From: Pleurotus ostreatus/Saccharomyces cerevisiae fusant
Taxonomy: Eukaryota > Opisthokonta
NCBI GenBank assembly: GCA_024196135.1
Contig: JAMQCK010000476.1
Coordinates: 1-21,874, forward strand
DNA length: 21,874 nt
Direction of reading: 5' to 3'
Within the stretch, counting starts at the first letter, position 1; each line of letters begins with the position of its first letter. Made by a program: the position numbers and the translations under genes. The notes beneath the pieces were generated by a model. It was not told where the DNA came from, searched no databases, and was given only the letters and a program-made list of their open reading frames with translations. Of this stretch, positions 10,876 through 20,273 are shown one piece after another.

Positions 10876-12901
10876 CCAAAAGCGAAACCACCCTTACGCT
10901 CAGCACAAGGCTGCCTCGCGTTATCACCTGTCCTGCCATGTCTTTGACTCTACGTCGACGCTGGAACACGAGAAAAAGGGGATCGAAGGAGGACTGATAC
11001 CTTCGGATGATGATGATGACTGGCACCGTCTACCGAAGAAACGCTCTCGTTCCGCTCTTGGTCCCTCGCGCAAACGCTCGGCCTCCGTCTTACCGCCCGC
11101 TCCACTCGCTTCTCTGCCTCCCCCTGTGACCACCGCGATATACTACTCTGCGCTGAAGCCCGCCCCGACGCCAGGGAGTGTGCAAGACTATCAGGCTTTC
11201 CTTGCAGAGTTTCCTGGTGCGCAACACTCGTATGCATGATCGGCCATCAGCTGAACCCCACGTAGAATATAGATTGACCTGGACGCTGGACGCTCTGCGA
11301 CGATCTGACTTCCAACGAATCGACTCTGCTGGCGAAACTTATGTCGACTACATGGGCGGCGCGCTGTATCCCGAGGGTCTCCTGCATGTGCACACCGATC
11401 TCCTTCGCCAAGTCATCATGGGCAACACTCACTCTGCGAGTAACCCGTAAGCCCCTTCTTCTCCGTCGCTGGCGGAAAGTTATAAGTTGTCTAGCTCGAC
11501 GCTGTCCCTCAAATACGCCTCCGAGGCGCGGCAGGCCGTGCTTTCGTTCTTCAAGGCTCCGCCTGGCTACACCGTTGTCTTCACTGCCAATGCCTCTGCC
11601 GCTCTGAAACTCGTTGGCGAGTCGTTCCCGTTCTCAGAGGAGAGCTGTTTCGTTCTGCCTATCGATTCGCACAATAGCGTCAACGGCATACGCCAATATG
11701 CAAGGGCTCGAGGCGCTAAAGTCGAGTACATATCGTCTACCTTCAATGGAGGACTCATCGACGCGGAAGCGAAGGTAAGCATTTGATCTTTTTTTAGTTT
11801 GCTGTTGCTAAAGGACATCAGAGCGTCCTCCTCCGCACCCGGCCTCGTCGTCGTGATGGCCAGCAACCTATGTCTCTGTTCGGCTACACGGGCCAGTCGA
11901 ACGTCAGCAACCACAAGCCATCTCTAGACATCATCAAATATGCCTCCGCTCTCGGGTACCATACTCTTCTGGACGCCGCGGCTCTAGTGCCGACCTCTAC
12001 GTTCTCGCTCGCGGAATACCCTGTCGACGCTATGGCGATATCGTTCTACAAGATGTTCGGCTTTCCCACTGGTGTCGGTGCTCTTGTTGTCAAGACGTCT
12101 TTCCTCGGACATCTTCGGCGACCTTGGTTCTCTGGCGGTAGTGTCAATGTTGTACAAGTCCCTGGATCTCTTGTGACTATGTCGACGCATCCGCACGAAC
12201 GCTTTGAGGTAAGTCTCGTTCAATGCGCGTTCACCATGCCGCTGACATTGAAACCAGGACGGCACGATCAACTACACGTCTCTTCCCGCTGTAACGGATG
12301 GTCTTCGATTTCTTTCTGCCTACCTCCCGTTCTTGCCTCTGCGACTCTCGTGTCTGATGACCTACCTCTATCGCGCGCTTCCGAGGATCCGACACGATGT
12401 GAACGGCCTGTCCGTTGTCCGCATACTCTCGAAGACCTCTACGAAGCGGCTACGCTCTGTTGGCGATCAGGCCGACGTGGGCTCGACCATCTCCTTCATC
12501 TTCATCAATGTACGTTTTTCGTGCCATCTTCCCCTCTGCTCCCGCTTACCGAACCCATATAGCCCTCCGGCGAGATGATGCCCCTCTCCTTCGTCGACTT
12601 CGCTGCCTCCAAGTCGTCCATCTCCCTCCGCACAGGCTGCATGTGCAACCCCGGTGGCGCCGCCGCTCTGCTGGGCATCTCCGAGGCGATGGCCAACTTG
12701 CAGGCCGGCACAACGCTCTCGGGCTTCGAGAAGATCGTCGGTCGAGAGCTGGGGGTCGTGCGGATTAGCTTGGGTCTGGCGAGTAACTTTCAGGATGTGT
12801 GGCGGGTGGTGCAGTTCGCGACCATGCTGGGGCGGGAGAGGGAGCGGAGTGCGCTTTGGCAGCAGTGGTTGGATAGTCTGGGTTCTGGCAGGGCGTTGTA
12901 G
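10859..12901 (+). CDS. Molybdenum cofactor sulfurase-like PLP enzyme (class V), no MOSC domain
   Basis: Fold-type I PLP enzyme of the class V aminotransferase/cysteine desulfurase family, closest in motif content to the N-terminal domain of Moco sulfurases. Six exons: 10859-11216, 11266-11446, 11495-11774, 11822-12208, 12258-12509, 12563-12901; 1797 nt, 598 aa. Visible motifs: YVDYMGGALYPEG, GNTHSASNPS (172-181), VVFTANASAALKLVGE, DSHNSVNGIR, LLDAAALVP with Asp324, FYKMFGFPTGVGALVV with the presumed PLP Lys350, FEDGTINY, and RTGCMCNPGG with Cys513 in the position of the sulfur-carrying cysteine. The protein ends soon after this domain, so the C-terminal MOSC domain that binds the cofactor in ABA3/HxB/MOCOS is absent. 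The first 110 residues are an extension with MGNTHSQ at the start, DDDDD at 50-54 and basic KKRSRS/RKRS at 60-73. The start ATG has a CACCATGG context. The true substrate is unknown. Confidence 0.88.
11417..11434 (+). repeat. Copy 2 of the 18-nt repeat, conserved enzyme motif
   Basis: This copy encodes M171-GNTHS within exon 2, the GNxHS-type motif expected in Moco sulfurase-like enzymes. It is therefore probably the ancestral copy, and the one at 10858-10875 the derived copy. Confidence 0.85.
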
Positions 12902-13309
12902 TCGTACTTGTATTGCTCTATGTTTCATGATTATCATCGCGCTCGTAGGAGTGCGCATTCAACGTTTTCTCGGCGGAGAAAGTCATACGGCTGCTACCTG
13001 GGTGGCGCACATTTGTTTAGTGTTGTTTGCGCATGAAAAGCCTGCCTCATGCGCATTCTCCGAAGTGAACAGTCCATGGATATATACAGCAAAGAATAGC
13101 AGAATGATATAAGTTAGCGATACATGATGGCGCATCCGCCATAAATCTGCAAGATTGCTCACGCTATCCATACGCAGCAAACGCGAACAGGACACATAGT
13201 CCCAGCATACACACGTCGTATCAGTCAGATGGGTACTACGACTGCAAAGTACCTCGCCACGAGCGGACGATATGGTCCCAGTCTGCCGGGTATCCTCCCA
13301 GCCCGCCGG
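12902..13309. other. Convergent intergenic region, no gene seen
   Basis: It lies between the 3' ends of the sulfurase-like gene and the GT17 gene, and is relatively AT-rich around 13070-13120. It probably holds both 3'UTRs. Frames on both strands are short and lack recognisable domains. Confidence 0.55.
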
Positions 13310-14705
13310 CTACCTCACTTGCATGTCATCCTCCAGCGCGTATTCCTTTGTGAGGCCAGTGCGAGAGTCCGTGACAGTTATGGTGTCCTCCCGCATGCAG
13401 CCGCCCGGTAGCAGGAAGCGGTACTTATCCGCCTCCTCCAGGACGAACCGCGGCAGGTGGACCGCCGTCGTCTGCGGCTCCAGATGCAACTGCGATAGCA
13501 AGTCGACGTACTGCGATTCAACGTCAGCATCCATCCACCTTTCACACACGTCCCACCACAGCCAATTCCCAACCTGACCCCCACTCACATTATACGCCTC
13601 CGGCAACATCCCAAATATATCCTTCCCTTGGCATATCGTCTTCTGTATCCTTGCCGGGTCGAGCAGGTCCTTGCGCCCGCCGATGCGGTCGTGGTGCGAG
13701 AAGCCCTGCATCTTGATCGAGTACTCGGGGATGGTGCGGAAGCAGTAGGAGCAGTGCCAGCCCGCGTCGGCGAGGGCGTAGTCGGAGCTCATGGAGTGGC
13801 GGTAGTAGGACTGCTTGTTCCACATGTGGGCTTGGGGGCGCCAGGAGTTGAAGCCGACGAACCACTCGAAGCTGGGGAGGTGTGAGCTTTGGTGAGGGGA
13901 AGGGGGAGGCGAGGGGAAGGAGGAACGGGGGAGAGGAAGGAGGGGGAGCTGAGATGTGCACGCACCTGTACACGTAGTTGCGCATTTGGAGGTGAACCGA
14001 GTCGCCGAAGTTGCAGGCTTTGAGGAGTTCCACAGAGTGCTTTGAGGGGATCTCGTCGACGTCGGACATGAGCACGAGCGTGCGGACATGTGGGGGAAAT
14101 TCGGTGAGGTGTCCGCGAATGAGGCGCGTCATGTAGTTGCGCGTATGCGCCTCGACATCAAATGCAGACTGGCCCTCTGCTAAAGGGTATCCCGGGATTC
14201 TATAATACACCGTCAGTCAATTGCTACCCACCATACAACCGATCACGCACAAGTGGTACTCGATCTTGTTCTTAAACTTCGCGAACCGCTCCCTGTTCTT
14301 CCCAAAGTACGTCTCCTTCGGCAGGCCCGTGAACGTCGCGTTCGACTCCAGTATGAAGAAGCGGTCCACGACCGGATCCAGCTCGTTCAAGCGGACCTCC
14401 AGCAGGTCCAGCTCGCTGCTCATCAGCACCGCATCAATAACCTTCAGCGCGTTCCGCTCATTCTGCTCGCGCTCCGGCCAGCCGTGCAGGGAGCACGTAT
14501 GCTCGTTGAACCCGAGGCCCTCGGCGTAGTAGTGCGGTATAATGTGCTTTGGCCCGTCTGCCGTGTCCCACAGCGGGCGCGTCGCGTACGAGAGCGTATT
14601 CCGGATCTGGTACTGGTTCGCGCTGATGAGGTAGATGAGGGCGAGCGTGAGGAGCGCGGCCGGGAGGAGGACGGTCTGGAAGCGGCGGCGGAAGAGGGTC
14701 GTCAT
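13310..14705 (-). CDS. Glycosyltransferase family 17 (GnT-III-like)
   Basis: Golgi type II membrane protein of family GT17, the family of animal beta-1,4-mannosyl-glycoprotein beta-1,4-GlcNAc transferase (GnT-III). Exons on the minus strand: 14705-14251, 14199-13966, 13871-13589, 13510-13310; 1173 nt, 390 aa. A short basic cytosolic tail (MTTLFRRRFQ) is followed by one signal-anchor segment at about 11-29. Catalytic-domain motifs: CSLHGW, VIDAVLMSSELDLLEVRLNE, VDRFFILESNATFTG, LVLMSDVDEIPS with a DxD-type site at Asp198-Asp200, and WHCSYCFRTIPEYSIKMQGFSH. The first in-frame ATG is at 14705; the frame open further upstream has only a TTG. Introns are 51, 94 and 78 nt. The presence of GT17 in Agaricomycetes is known, but bisecting GlcNAc is not a recognised part of their N-glycans, so the acceptor is uncertain. 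Confidence 0.92.
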
Positions 14706-15018
14706 GTCGGCTACGCTCGTTGTTCGCGACTGTAGGCGAACATATGAGGATTGATGCAATTAGTAGAAGGGGAGGGCCGTGCCCTGGGGAGTACACGAGA
14801 GCAGGAACGAAGGGAGGGGACACCGGGCAATGGAGGCAGGAGGCAAGTTCTCGTGACCGATGCTGATGGCAGATGCGCGTATCATTGAGTTTCGCCGGCG
14901 CAGCACACTTCGGGCGTCAAGCAAGGCTGCGACGACGCTCCTACTGCTACGCTGACAGCGACGACGTGCAAGAGTGCATAATATACTTCAATTTACTCGT
15001 ATGAAGACTAGGTATCCG

Positions 15019-15026
15019 TATAAATA
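15019..15026 (+). promoter_or_regulatory. TATA-box-like element without an identified gene
   Basis: TATAAATA is followed about 30-50 nt later by a pyrimidine-rich CAGTCCCAATCACTACC stretch, similar to the 5'UTR starts of highly expressed basidiomycete genes. The first downstream ATG (15164) opens a 94-codon frame with no recognisable domain. It could drive a non-coding RNA, a decayed gene or nothing. Confidence 0.3.
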
Positions 15027-16716
15027 CGTGTCCGTGACAATCTCGAGCTCTTCAGTCCCAATCACTACCTTCGCGCTCAGCGACTTCAAGCAGATCTAGA
15101 ACGCCATAACAGAAAGACGAGAGCGATACCCTGAGTTCGTGCACTAGGTAACATCGCTGAAGGATGAGGAGGGATGCAATGAGAGGCTTGAGGTTCGCAT
15201 GTCAAGCCATCGCGTCCGCTTCAAGGCTTGACCCGAGTATATCTGGGAAACGGTGTGCACGTCTGACGTTCCCGAGCAGCAGCGCGATGGGCCCTCGGCA
15301 TGCTCTGGCCGGATGCTGCACAAGCTTCGCTCTAATGTCGTTATGGAGGCGCGTTCTGGTCGGGCCAGTCGCACGATCTTTAGAGCATTTTGGTCTGGTC
15401 TGGCCTGCTTTGAGACGAGAGGTCACCATTTCGGGTATGTACGATTGAGGCTTGTGTCCTGAGCGATTGAGGGCGGGCGTCGGGAGGCTGAAGAGGAATT
15501 AGAGCGAATCGATTTGGAGGATACCCTGGAGCCTCAGGCTGGAGGGAGACGTGGCCGCTGATCGACAAAGGGGGATTGCCGTGCCCATAGGAGAGAAAAA
15601 CGCCGTCATCCAGGAGTGGCAGGTGTGTTGTGGGGCACTCCTTGCGCCAAGCACGAGCAATGTACGAGGGTAAGCCGTCCGACGGGAGAGCACTTTATCG
15701 TGTTGAAGTCGACTCAGACGCTTCAGGGTCAGCTGCCGAGGTGATTATGTTAGCGTGATTGAATCGCTAGCATATAAGTGAGATGGACGCAGGACGAAAG
15801 AATGCCAAAGAACAGATAAATCGGCCTTTGCTTGCTCATATTTGCTCTTGTGGGCGTCGGCGTTACAGTCATTCTTCAGACTTTCTCACCTTTGTTTCTT
15901 ACCTCCACCACTGACCAACTCCAATGTAACGGGTCCTCCAGACCTCCAAATAAATCGACGGATGTCTCTTTCCGCCACGTTGTGCCAAGCCAAGCCTTTC
16001 TGACTGGCATCTTGCACCTGTAACTCCGTTCTGCATATCTTCATGTGCTTTCTTGCCTCTCCGACGCCAGTGAAACAATGCAGTTGCTCTATCGGACTCT
16101 TTCTGCCACTGCTTCTCGCCCAAGCGCCGACATCGAGATACAATAGCCATCCATGTCGTGCTCGTGCTAACAAGCGCCCGCTACCCTCGTGATGAACGAT
16201 CCAGCTGCGTTTGCCTCCCATCATGTGGCGGGCCGTCGATGACAGCGTTCCGAACGTGGTCTCCTTCGCCTGCGGCCATAGTACTCACTGCCCCAGATTC
16301 TCAAGTGGTCTGACTCTCCGAGCGCTGTATATTCGGGAAGAAGCTTACCACCCTTCGCAACAGTGCAACTTGATTAAACCCAGGCTGTCCAGCGGCTGTT
16401 GGCCCATCTACCCATCTTCCAATAACCACGAGGACTCGATGGAAGGAGCCCATCCAGCTGCCCATCCCGGCTGCGCAACCCCGTCGTGCTCACACCGCAG
16501 GCAAGAATCCCACCTGTCGCTCCCCTTCTCTCCGAGCTTGGCACGCCTCTTCCAGCACCTGGACTCGAAGCCCCCATGTGCTGACAACACCGCCGTTTGA
16601 TAAGAGCCTTACACAACGAACCCCGTATTGCGACATGCGCCGACTCAATGCTCATCAATGGCAACGGCGGGCGGGGCTGTCCTTGTGCTTCGAGCGGGCA
16701 CCGGGCGTGCGTCACG

Positions 16717-16723
16717 TATATAA
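16717..16723 (+). promoter_or_regulatory. TATA box of the metalloendopeptidase gene
   Basis: TATATAA lies 72 nt before the start codon at 16795, a normal spacing for a strongly expressed fungal gene with a 5'UTR of about 40 nt. The intervening sequence is pyrimidine-rich, as expected near the transcription start. Confidence 0.7.
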
Positions 16724-16794
16724 GCTGTCGTCGGTGCGATGGATGATCACCAAGCCTCTGAGCTCTCCCCCTCCCGGTCGTACCACTAGCAAGG

Positions 16795-18323
16795 ATGTTC
16801 TCCGCCACCCTCAAGGCCGCGCTCGCCTCCGTCGCGCTCTCCGCGATCACGGCCTCCGCGACCCAGTCCGTGTCCCTCAAGGTCGCCGGCCCCTCGGACG
16901 TCACCGACGTCGAGAACCTGAAGGTGGTGACGACGATCACGAACACCGGCGACGAGACGCTCAAGCTCTTTAACGACCCGAACTCGGCGCTGAGCACGCT
17001 GCCCGCGAACACGTTCCGCATCGGCAACTCCGCGGGCGCGGCGCCGCAGTTCACCGGCATCAAGGCGAAGTACTCGCTCAAGACCGCCGCGGAGAAGGGC
17101 CTCAACGCCTTCACCGTCCTCGCTCCGGGCGAGTCGGTCGAGCGCGAGCATGATCGTGAGTCCTTCAAATATTGTACAGTGGGTTACTGGTGTGCTGATG
17201 CGATATACAGTGAGCCAGGCGTACAACTTCACGACCTCGGGCGAGGACACCTACACGTTCGACGCCGCCAAGTCCTTCTTCCACCTCGCCGACGACGGCA
17301 CGTTCAAGACCGTCGAGGCCAACACGTCGGTGCTCTCGGCGAAGCTCGCGGGCAAGCTCGCCGTCTCGCGCCCGCGCGTCGCACGCCGCGCCGAGTTCGA
17401 GGGCTGCTCGGACGACCAGCAGTCGCAGATCAACGACGCGGTGGGCGCGGCGACGGACTATGCGGCGAACGCGTTTGAGTGCGTTGCTTCCCCTCCGTGC
17501 ATCGAAAATACTGCAGTACTCAACGTGGATTGTCAATAGCTACCTCACCGCGAACACGCAGGGCACGGACCGCTACACGACCTGGTTCGGCGAGTACAGC
17601 GCGGACCGGCACGACACCGTCCTCTCCCACTTCCAGAAGCTGCACGAGGGCGACTTTGGCAGCTTCACGTACAACTGCGAGTGCACGGAGGAGGGCGTGT
17701 TCGCGTATGTGAACCCGGATGAGTACGTGTTTTCTTCTTCTACTAGGCTTCGAGGAGACTGCGGCCTGGGAGGAGACTGCGGCGGAGGGGCCACTACATC
17801 GCTCCCCCTCGACTGCGTCCATTCTCCTTCGATTGGGGCGGAGGGGTACTGCGACCCGTTTGCGAATTGGTGTGATGGCCATCCAAAACACCTACTGACC
17901 ACTGCTTCTTTCATCAGCTACGGCCACATCCACCTCTGCCCTGTCTTCTGGCAGGTCGAGACCACCGGCACGGACTCCCAGGGCGGCACCATCGTGCACG
18001 AGTCCTCGCACTTCACCGCTGTACGTCCTCGTCATCTCCTTCATACTTCTTCTGTTTTCTGTCGGTCGCTTTCTATCTTCTTCCTATACGTCTTCTTGTC
18101 TCAACCTCACATCCTCCCACTCACGCGACCTCGAGCTTCCCCAACTTTACCCATACGTCCTTTCTGATCTTTCTGCTCACAACCCTCCCAGAACGGCGGC
18201 ACCGACGACGTCGTCTACGGCCAGGACGGCGCGAAGGACCTCGCGAAGAGCGACCCCGACCAGGCGATCACGAACGCCGACAGCCACGAGTACTTCGCAG
18301 AGAACAACCCGGCGCAGGACTGA
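16795..18323 (+). CDS. Secreted peptidyl-Lys metalloendopeptidase (peptidase family M35)
   Basis: Extracellular zinc endopeptidase that cleaves before lysine, related to Grifola and Armillaria MEPs. Five exons: 16795-17155, 17211-17478, 17540-17722, 17918-18020, 18192-18323; 1047 nt, 348 aa. Residues 1 to about 22 form a signal peptide (MFSATLKAALASVALSAITASA). A propeptide follows to about residue 180, ending in VARR, a likely dibasic processing site. The mature enzyme of about 168 residues begins near EFEGCSDDQQ, which fits the known mature size of about 167. The aspzincin signature is complete: HESSH at 298-302 (His298, catalytic Glu299, His302) and GTDDVVYG at 308-315, whose Asp311 is the third zinc ligand. 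NADSHEYFAEN lies near the C terminus. Introns 3 (195 nt) and 4 (171 nt) are unusually long for this window, and intron 3 is stop-free and in frame. A likely role is nutrient protein digestion. Confidence 0.95.
17723..17917 (+). other. Stop-free, in-frame 195-nt intron 3 of the metalloendopeptidase
   Basis: The donor is GTACGT and the acceptor ATCAG. The length is exactly 65 codons and there is no stop in the host frame. If retained it would add 65 residues with five cysteines and a Gly-Asp-Cys-Gly repeat (GGAGACTGCGGC twice), just before the YGHIHLC segment that precedes the zinc site. I treat it as an intron because M35 enzymes lack such an insert and the spliced joint is natural. Confidence 0.65.
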
Positions 18324-18677
18324 GCACGTTCTTTATGCTAACTTATATATACCACTCAAGCTGTACATACCCTGGATTGTACTGCTATCGCCGGGTTGAA
18401 TGTGAGAACAATGGATGGCACTGCTTGTGGGAGGGTCTGCGATTCATGAAAGCAAGTCTAAGGCAAGACAAGTAAGAACACTGATATTCGTCAACAAAAA
18501 GGGAAAGAGTACAAATACAGATTGACAACTCATCAGCGCCACGGGGGATACAAGAAGCTATCGTACAACCATTACAAGTCCAAGGAGAGATGAAGACGGA
18601 TGAGTAAAGGACAAACAAAACAAGCAAGAAAAACAGTCAACAAGATACCAAAGGTCGTCCCCGAACGACGCAGCTCT
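18324..18677. other. Convergent intergenic region, 3'UTRs
   Basis: It lies between the 3' ends of the metalloendopeptidase and the coiled-coil gene. TTATATATACC at about 18341 and TGTACATACC at about 18361 resemble 3'-end processing elements. No coding feature is seen, except that an unspliced version of the coiled-coil gene would extend to 18572. Confidence 0.5.
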
Positions 18678-20170
18678 TCAACAGCGTCGAGTCTGGGAGT
18701 TGCTCCAGTGTCAGTAATGGTCGGAGAAGGGGCGGCCTTGCTGCTTACTCTGGTGACAACGATCCTCCCTGCTTGCACGTCGTTCGCAGTGCACGTTGTG
18801 CGAAACGGAACCTATGACACATGGATGTGTTTAGATGTAAGCCCTCATCCGACAAGCCAAACCACGTACCCCAAGATGTTGCAGAATATAGTTCAGCAGG
18901 GCAGACCGCCGACGTTGCTTCTCCCCATCTGATTTCGCCGCCGGGCCCACCACTTTCCTCATACCTGCAAAGACGACCTTGGAATCAAAGCCATACCCCT
19001 CTGGTCCGATGAGCTTGATGAGCTCTTTGTCGGGCATCTTCATCAACGTAGGTATATCCGCGGGAAAGCCGGCGGGGATGGGTGGCAGGGACTCGGCGTC
19101 GGGCGACAGGTCGGGCAGCACAGGCCATATCTTGGCGTCGCTCAGCTTGCTCGACGCCGCGCCTAGAAGAGAGTTGCGTCGGCGCGCATCCCTATGCAGC
19201 GTGACCATGGGTGCCAGCCGGGGCAGATAGGGAGTGGGACGTACGCGTTGCGCAGGCTGTGCTCGACTTCGACGATCTGACGTTTGTAGGCGGCGACCTC
19301 ATTACGTTGCTCGGTGGAGATCTCGTCGTCCATCTGAGAGGCATGTCAGATGAGGTGAAGCCTATGGACGAAGATAACGCACCTGAGCCTTGACCTTCTT
19401 TGCCACCTGTTGCTTGACCTTCTCCTGGATGAGCTTCCTCATGTCGCCGTCGAGCTTCGCGAGGACACCGTCCTTGGTCAAGGCCGCATCGATGCGCTTC
19501 TGCATATTCTCGATTTCCTTCGTCTGCCGCGAGAGCTGCTCGTCCCACGACTTCACCAAGGCAGCAATCTGTGAAGGTCGGATGAGCACGATCATCGGCT
19601 AGATGTGCGCAGAAGCGCGAAGAGGGGCGATAGTTCGAGTTGCCGTAGGCGACCGATGAGCACGTAGGCGACCAATGATCCCGGACGACCCCCGACGATC
19701 CATCCAGCCGACTGAACGACGATCTACTCACCGATTGTTGCGCCTTGATAGCGGGGAGCGATTCGGCTTGACGCTGCACGCGCGGCGCTAGTGTCTTGAG
19801 AAGATTCTGAACAGTGCCGACGAGCGCTTGCGTGCTCTGTAGGTCGCGAGCGGTGGCCTTCACCCTCTCGTCCGTACTGTCATTCGGGACTGCCGATGAG
19901 GGCGTATCAACGAACTGTCTTTCGGTACGAGGGCACAGTGCACTTACGCGCAGCAAAACGGAGTCGTTTCTCCATATCTTCCACAGCGCTTGGTGGTGCG
20001 GTAGACGCAGGTGTGTCTAAGGACTGAGAATTGGTACGGTCGAAAAGGGCGGTGTACGGGGTAATCGCGGTCTGGGGCGTATCGACGCGCTCCGTGGTGT
20101 TAGTATTTAGGTTGGGAGTGTCGGGCCTCTTCCCCTTGTTCGACGGCGACGTTGTCCGAGCGGGTTGCAT
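18678..20170 (-). CDS. Coiled-coil protein, unrecognised
   Basis: I do not recognise this protein. Preferred model, minus strand: 20170-19948, 19889-19732, 19568-19383, 19333-19245, 19191-18870, 18811-18749, 18692-18678; 1056 nt, 351 aa. Residues 1-70 are a Thr/Ser/Pro-rich disordered head (NKGKRPDTPNLN). Residues about 75-215 are highly charged and helical with heptad-like spacing, probably a coiled coil (LVKSWDEQLSRQTKEIENMQ, RKLIQEKVKQQVAKKVKAQ, AAYKRQIVEVEHSLR). A Pro-rich linker (WPVLPDLSP, LPPIPAGFPADIP) leads to a compact C-terminal piece with KELIKLIGPEGYGFDSK. The first five introns are well supported by phase. The last intron (18748-18693, 56 nt, GTAAGC donor, ACTGAC branch, CAG acceptor) ends the protein at 18678; without it the frame runs to 18572 (405 aa) through an unlikely hydrophobic tail. 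A cytoskeletal, kinetochore or scaffold role is possible but unproven. Confidence 0.65.
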
Positions 20171-20193
20171 CTTGTCCGCCAAAAATCCGAATC

Positions 20194-20272
20194 CTAGGAA
20201 AGACGCCGTCTGCAGGCATGGTGAATCCCGGTTCCGCCGCCCACGATGCACAATGCAGTAGCGGGCACTTAC
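20194..20272 (-). other. Probable 5'UTR intron of the coiled-coil gene, holding an upstream ATG
   Basis: A GTAAGT donor starts at 20272 and a TTTCCTAG acceptor ends at 20194, 23 nt before the chosen start codon. Inside it, an ATG at 20219 opens a frame of about 39 codons that overlaps the true start out of frame. Splicing would remove that ATG. No in-frame ATG was found in the preceding exon, so it is read as untranslated. Confidence 0.45.
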
Positions 20273-20273
20273 T

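Larger units (their letters stand above)
14706..16794. other. 2.1-kb divergent intergenic region, no gene recognised
   Basis: This spacer lies between the GT17 and metalloendopeptidase starts. I found no conserved coding sequence on either strand. The longest plus frames at 15164-15448 and 16211-16600 have no recognisable domain, and the long minus frame at 16374-17168 mostly mirrors the metalloendopeptidase exon. It contains a TATAAATA element at 15019-15026, a CATATAAG at 15771-15778 and the convincing TATA box at 16717-16723. Confidence 0.5.

Noticed and set aside
16374..17168. 264-codon minus-strand frame over the metalloendopeptidase 5' region
   Set aside because: Its right part mirrors the GC-rich signal/propeptide exon and the rest has no domain; the M35 gene on the other strand is certain.
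19645..19682. 19-bp near-duplicate (GTAGGCGACC...) inside an intron of the coiled-coil gene
   Set aside because: Two imperfect copies within an intron, with no sign of a functional element; it may explain why that intron is 163 nt.
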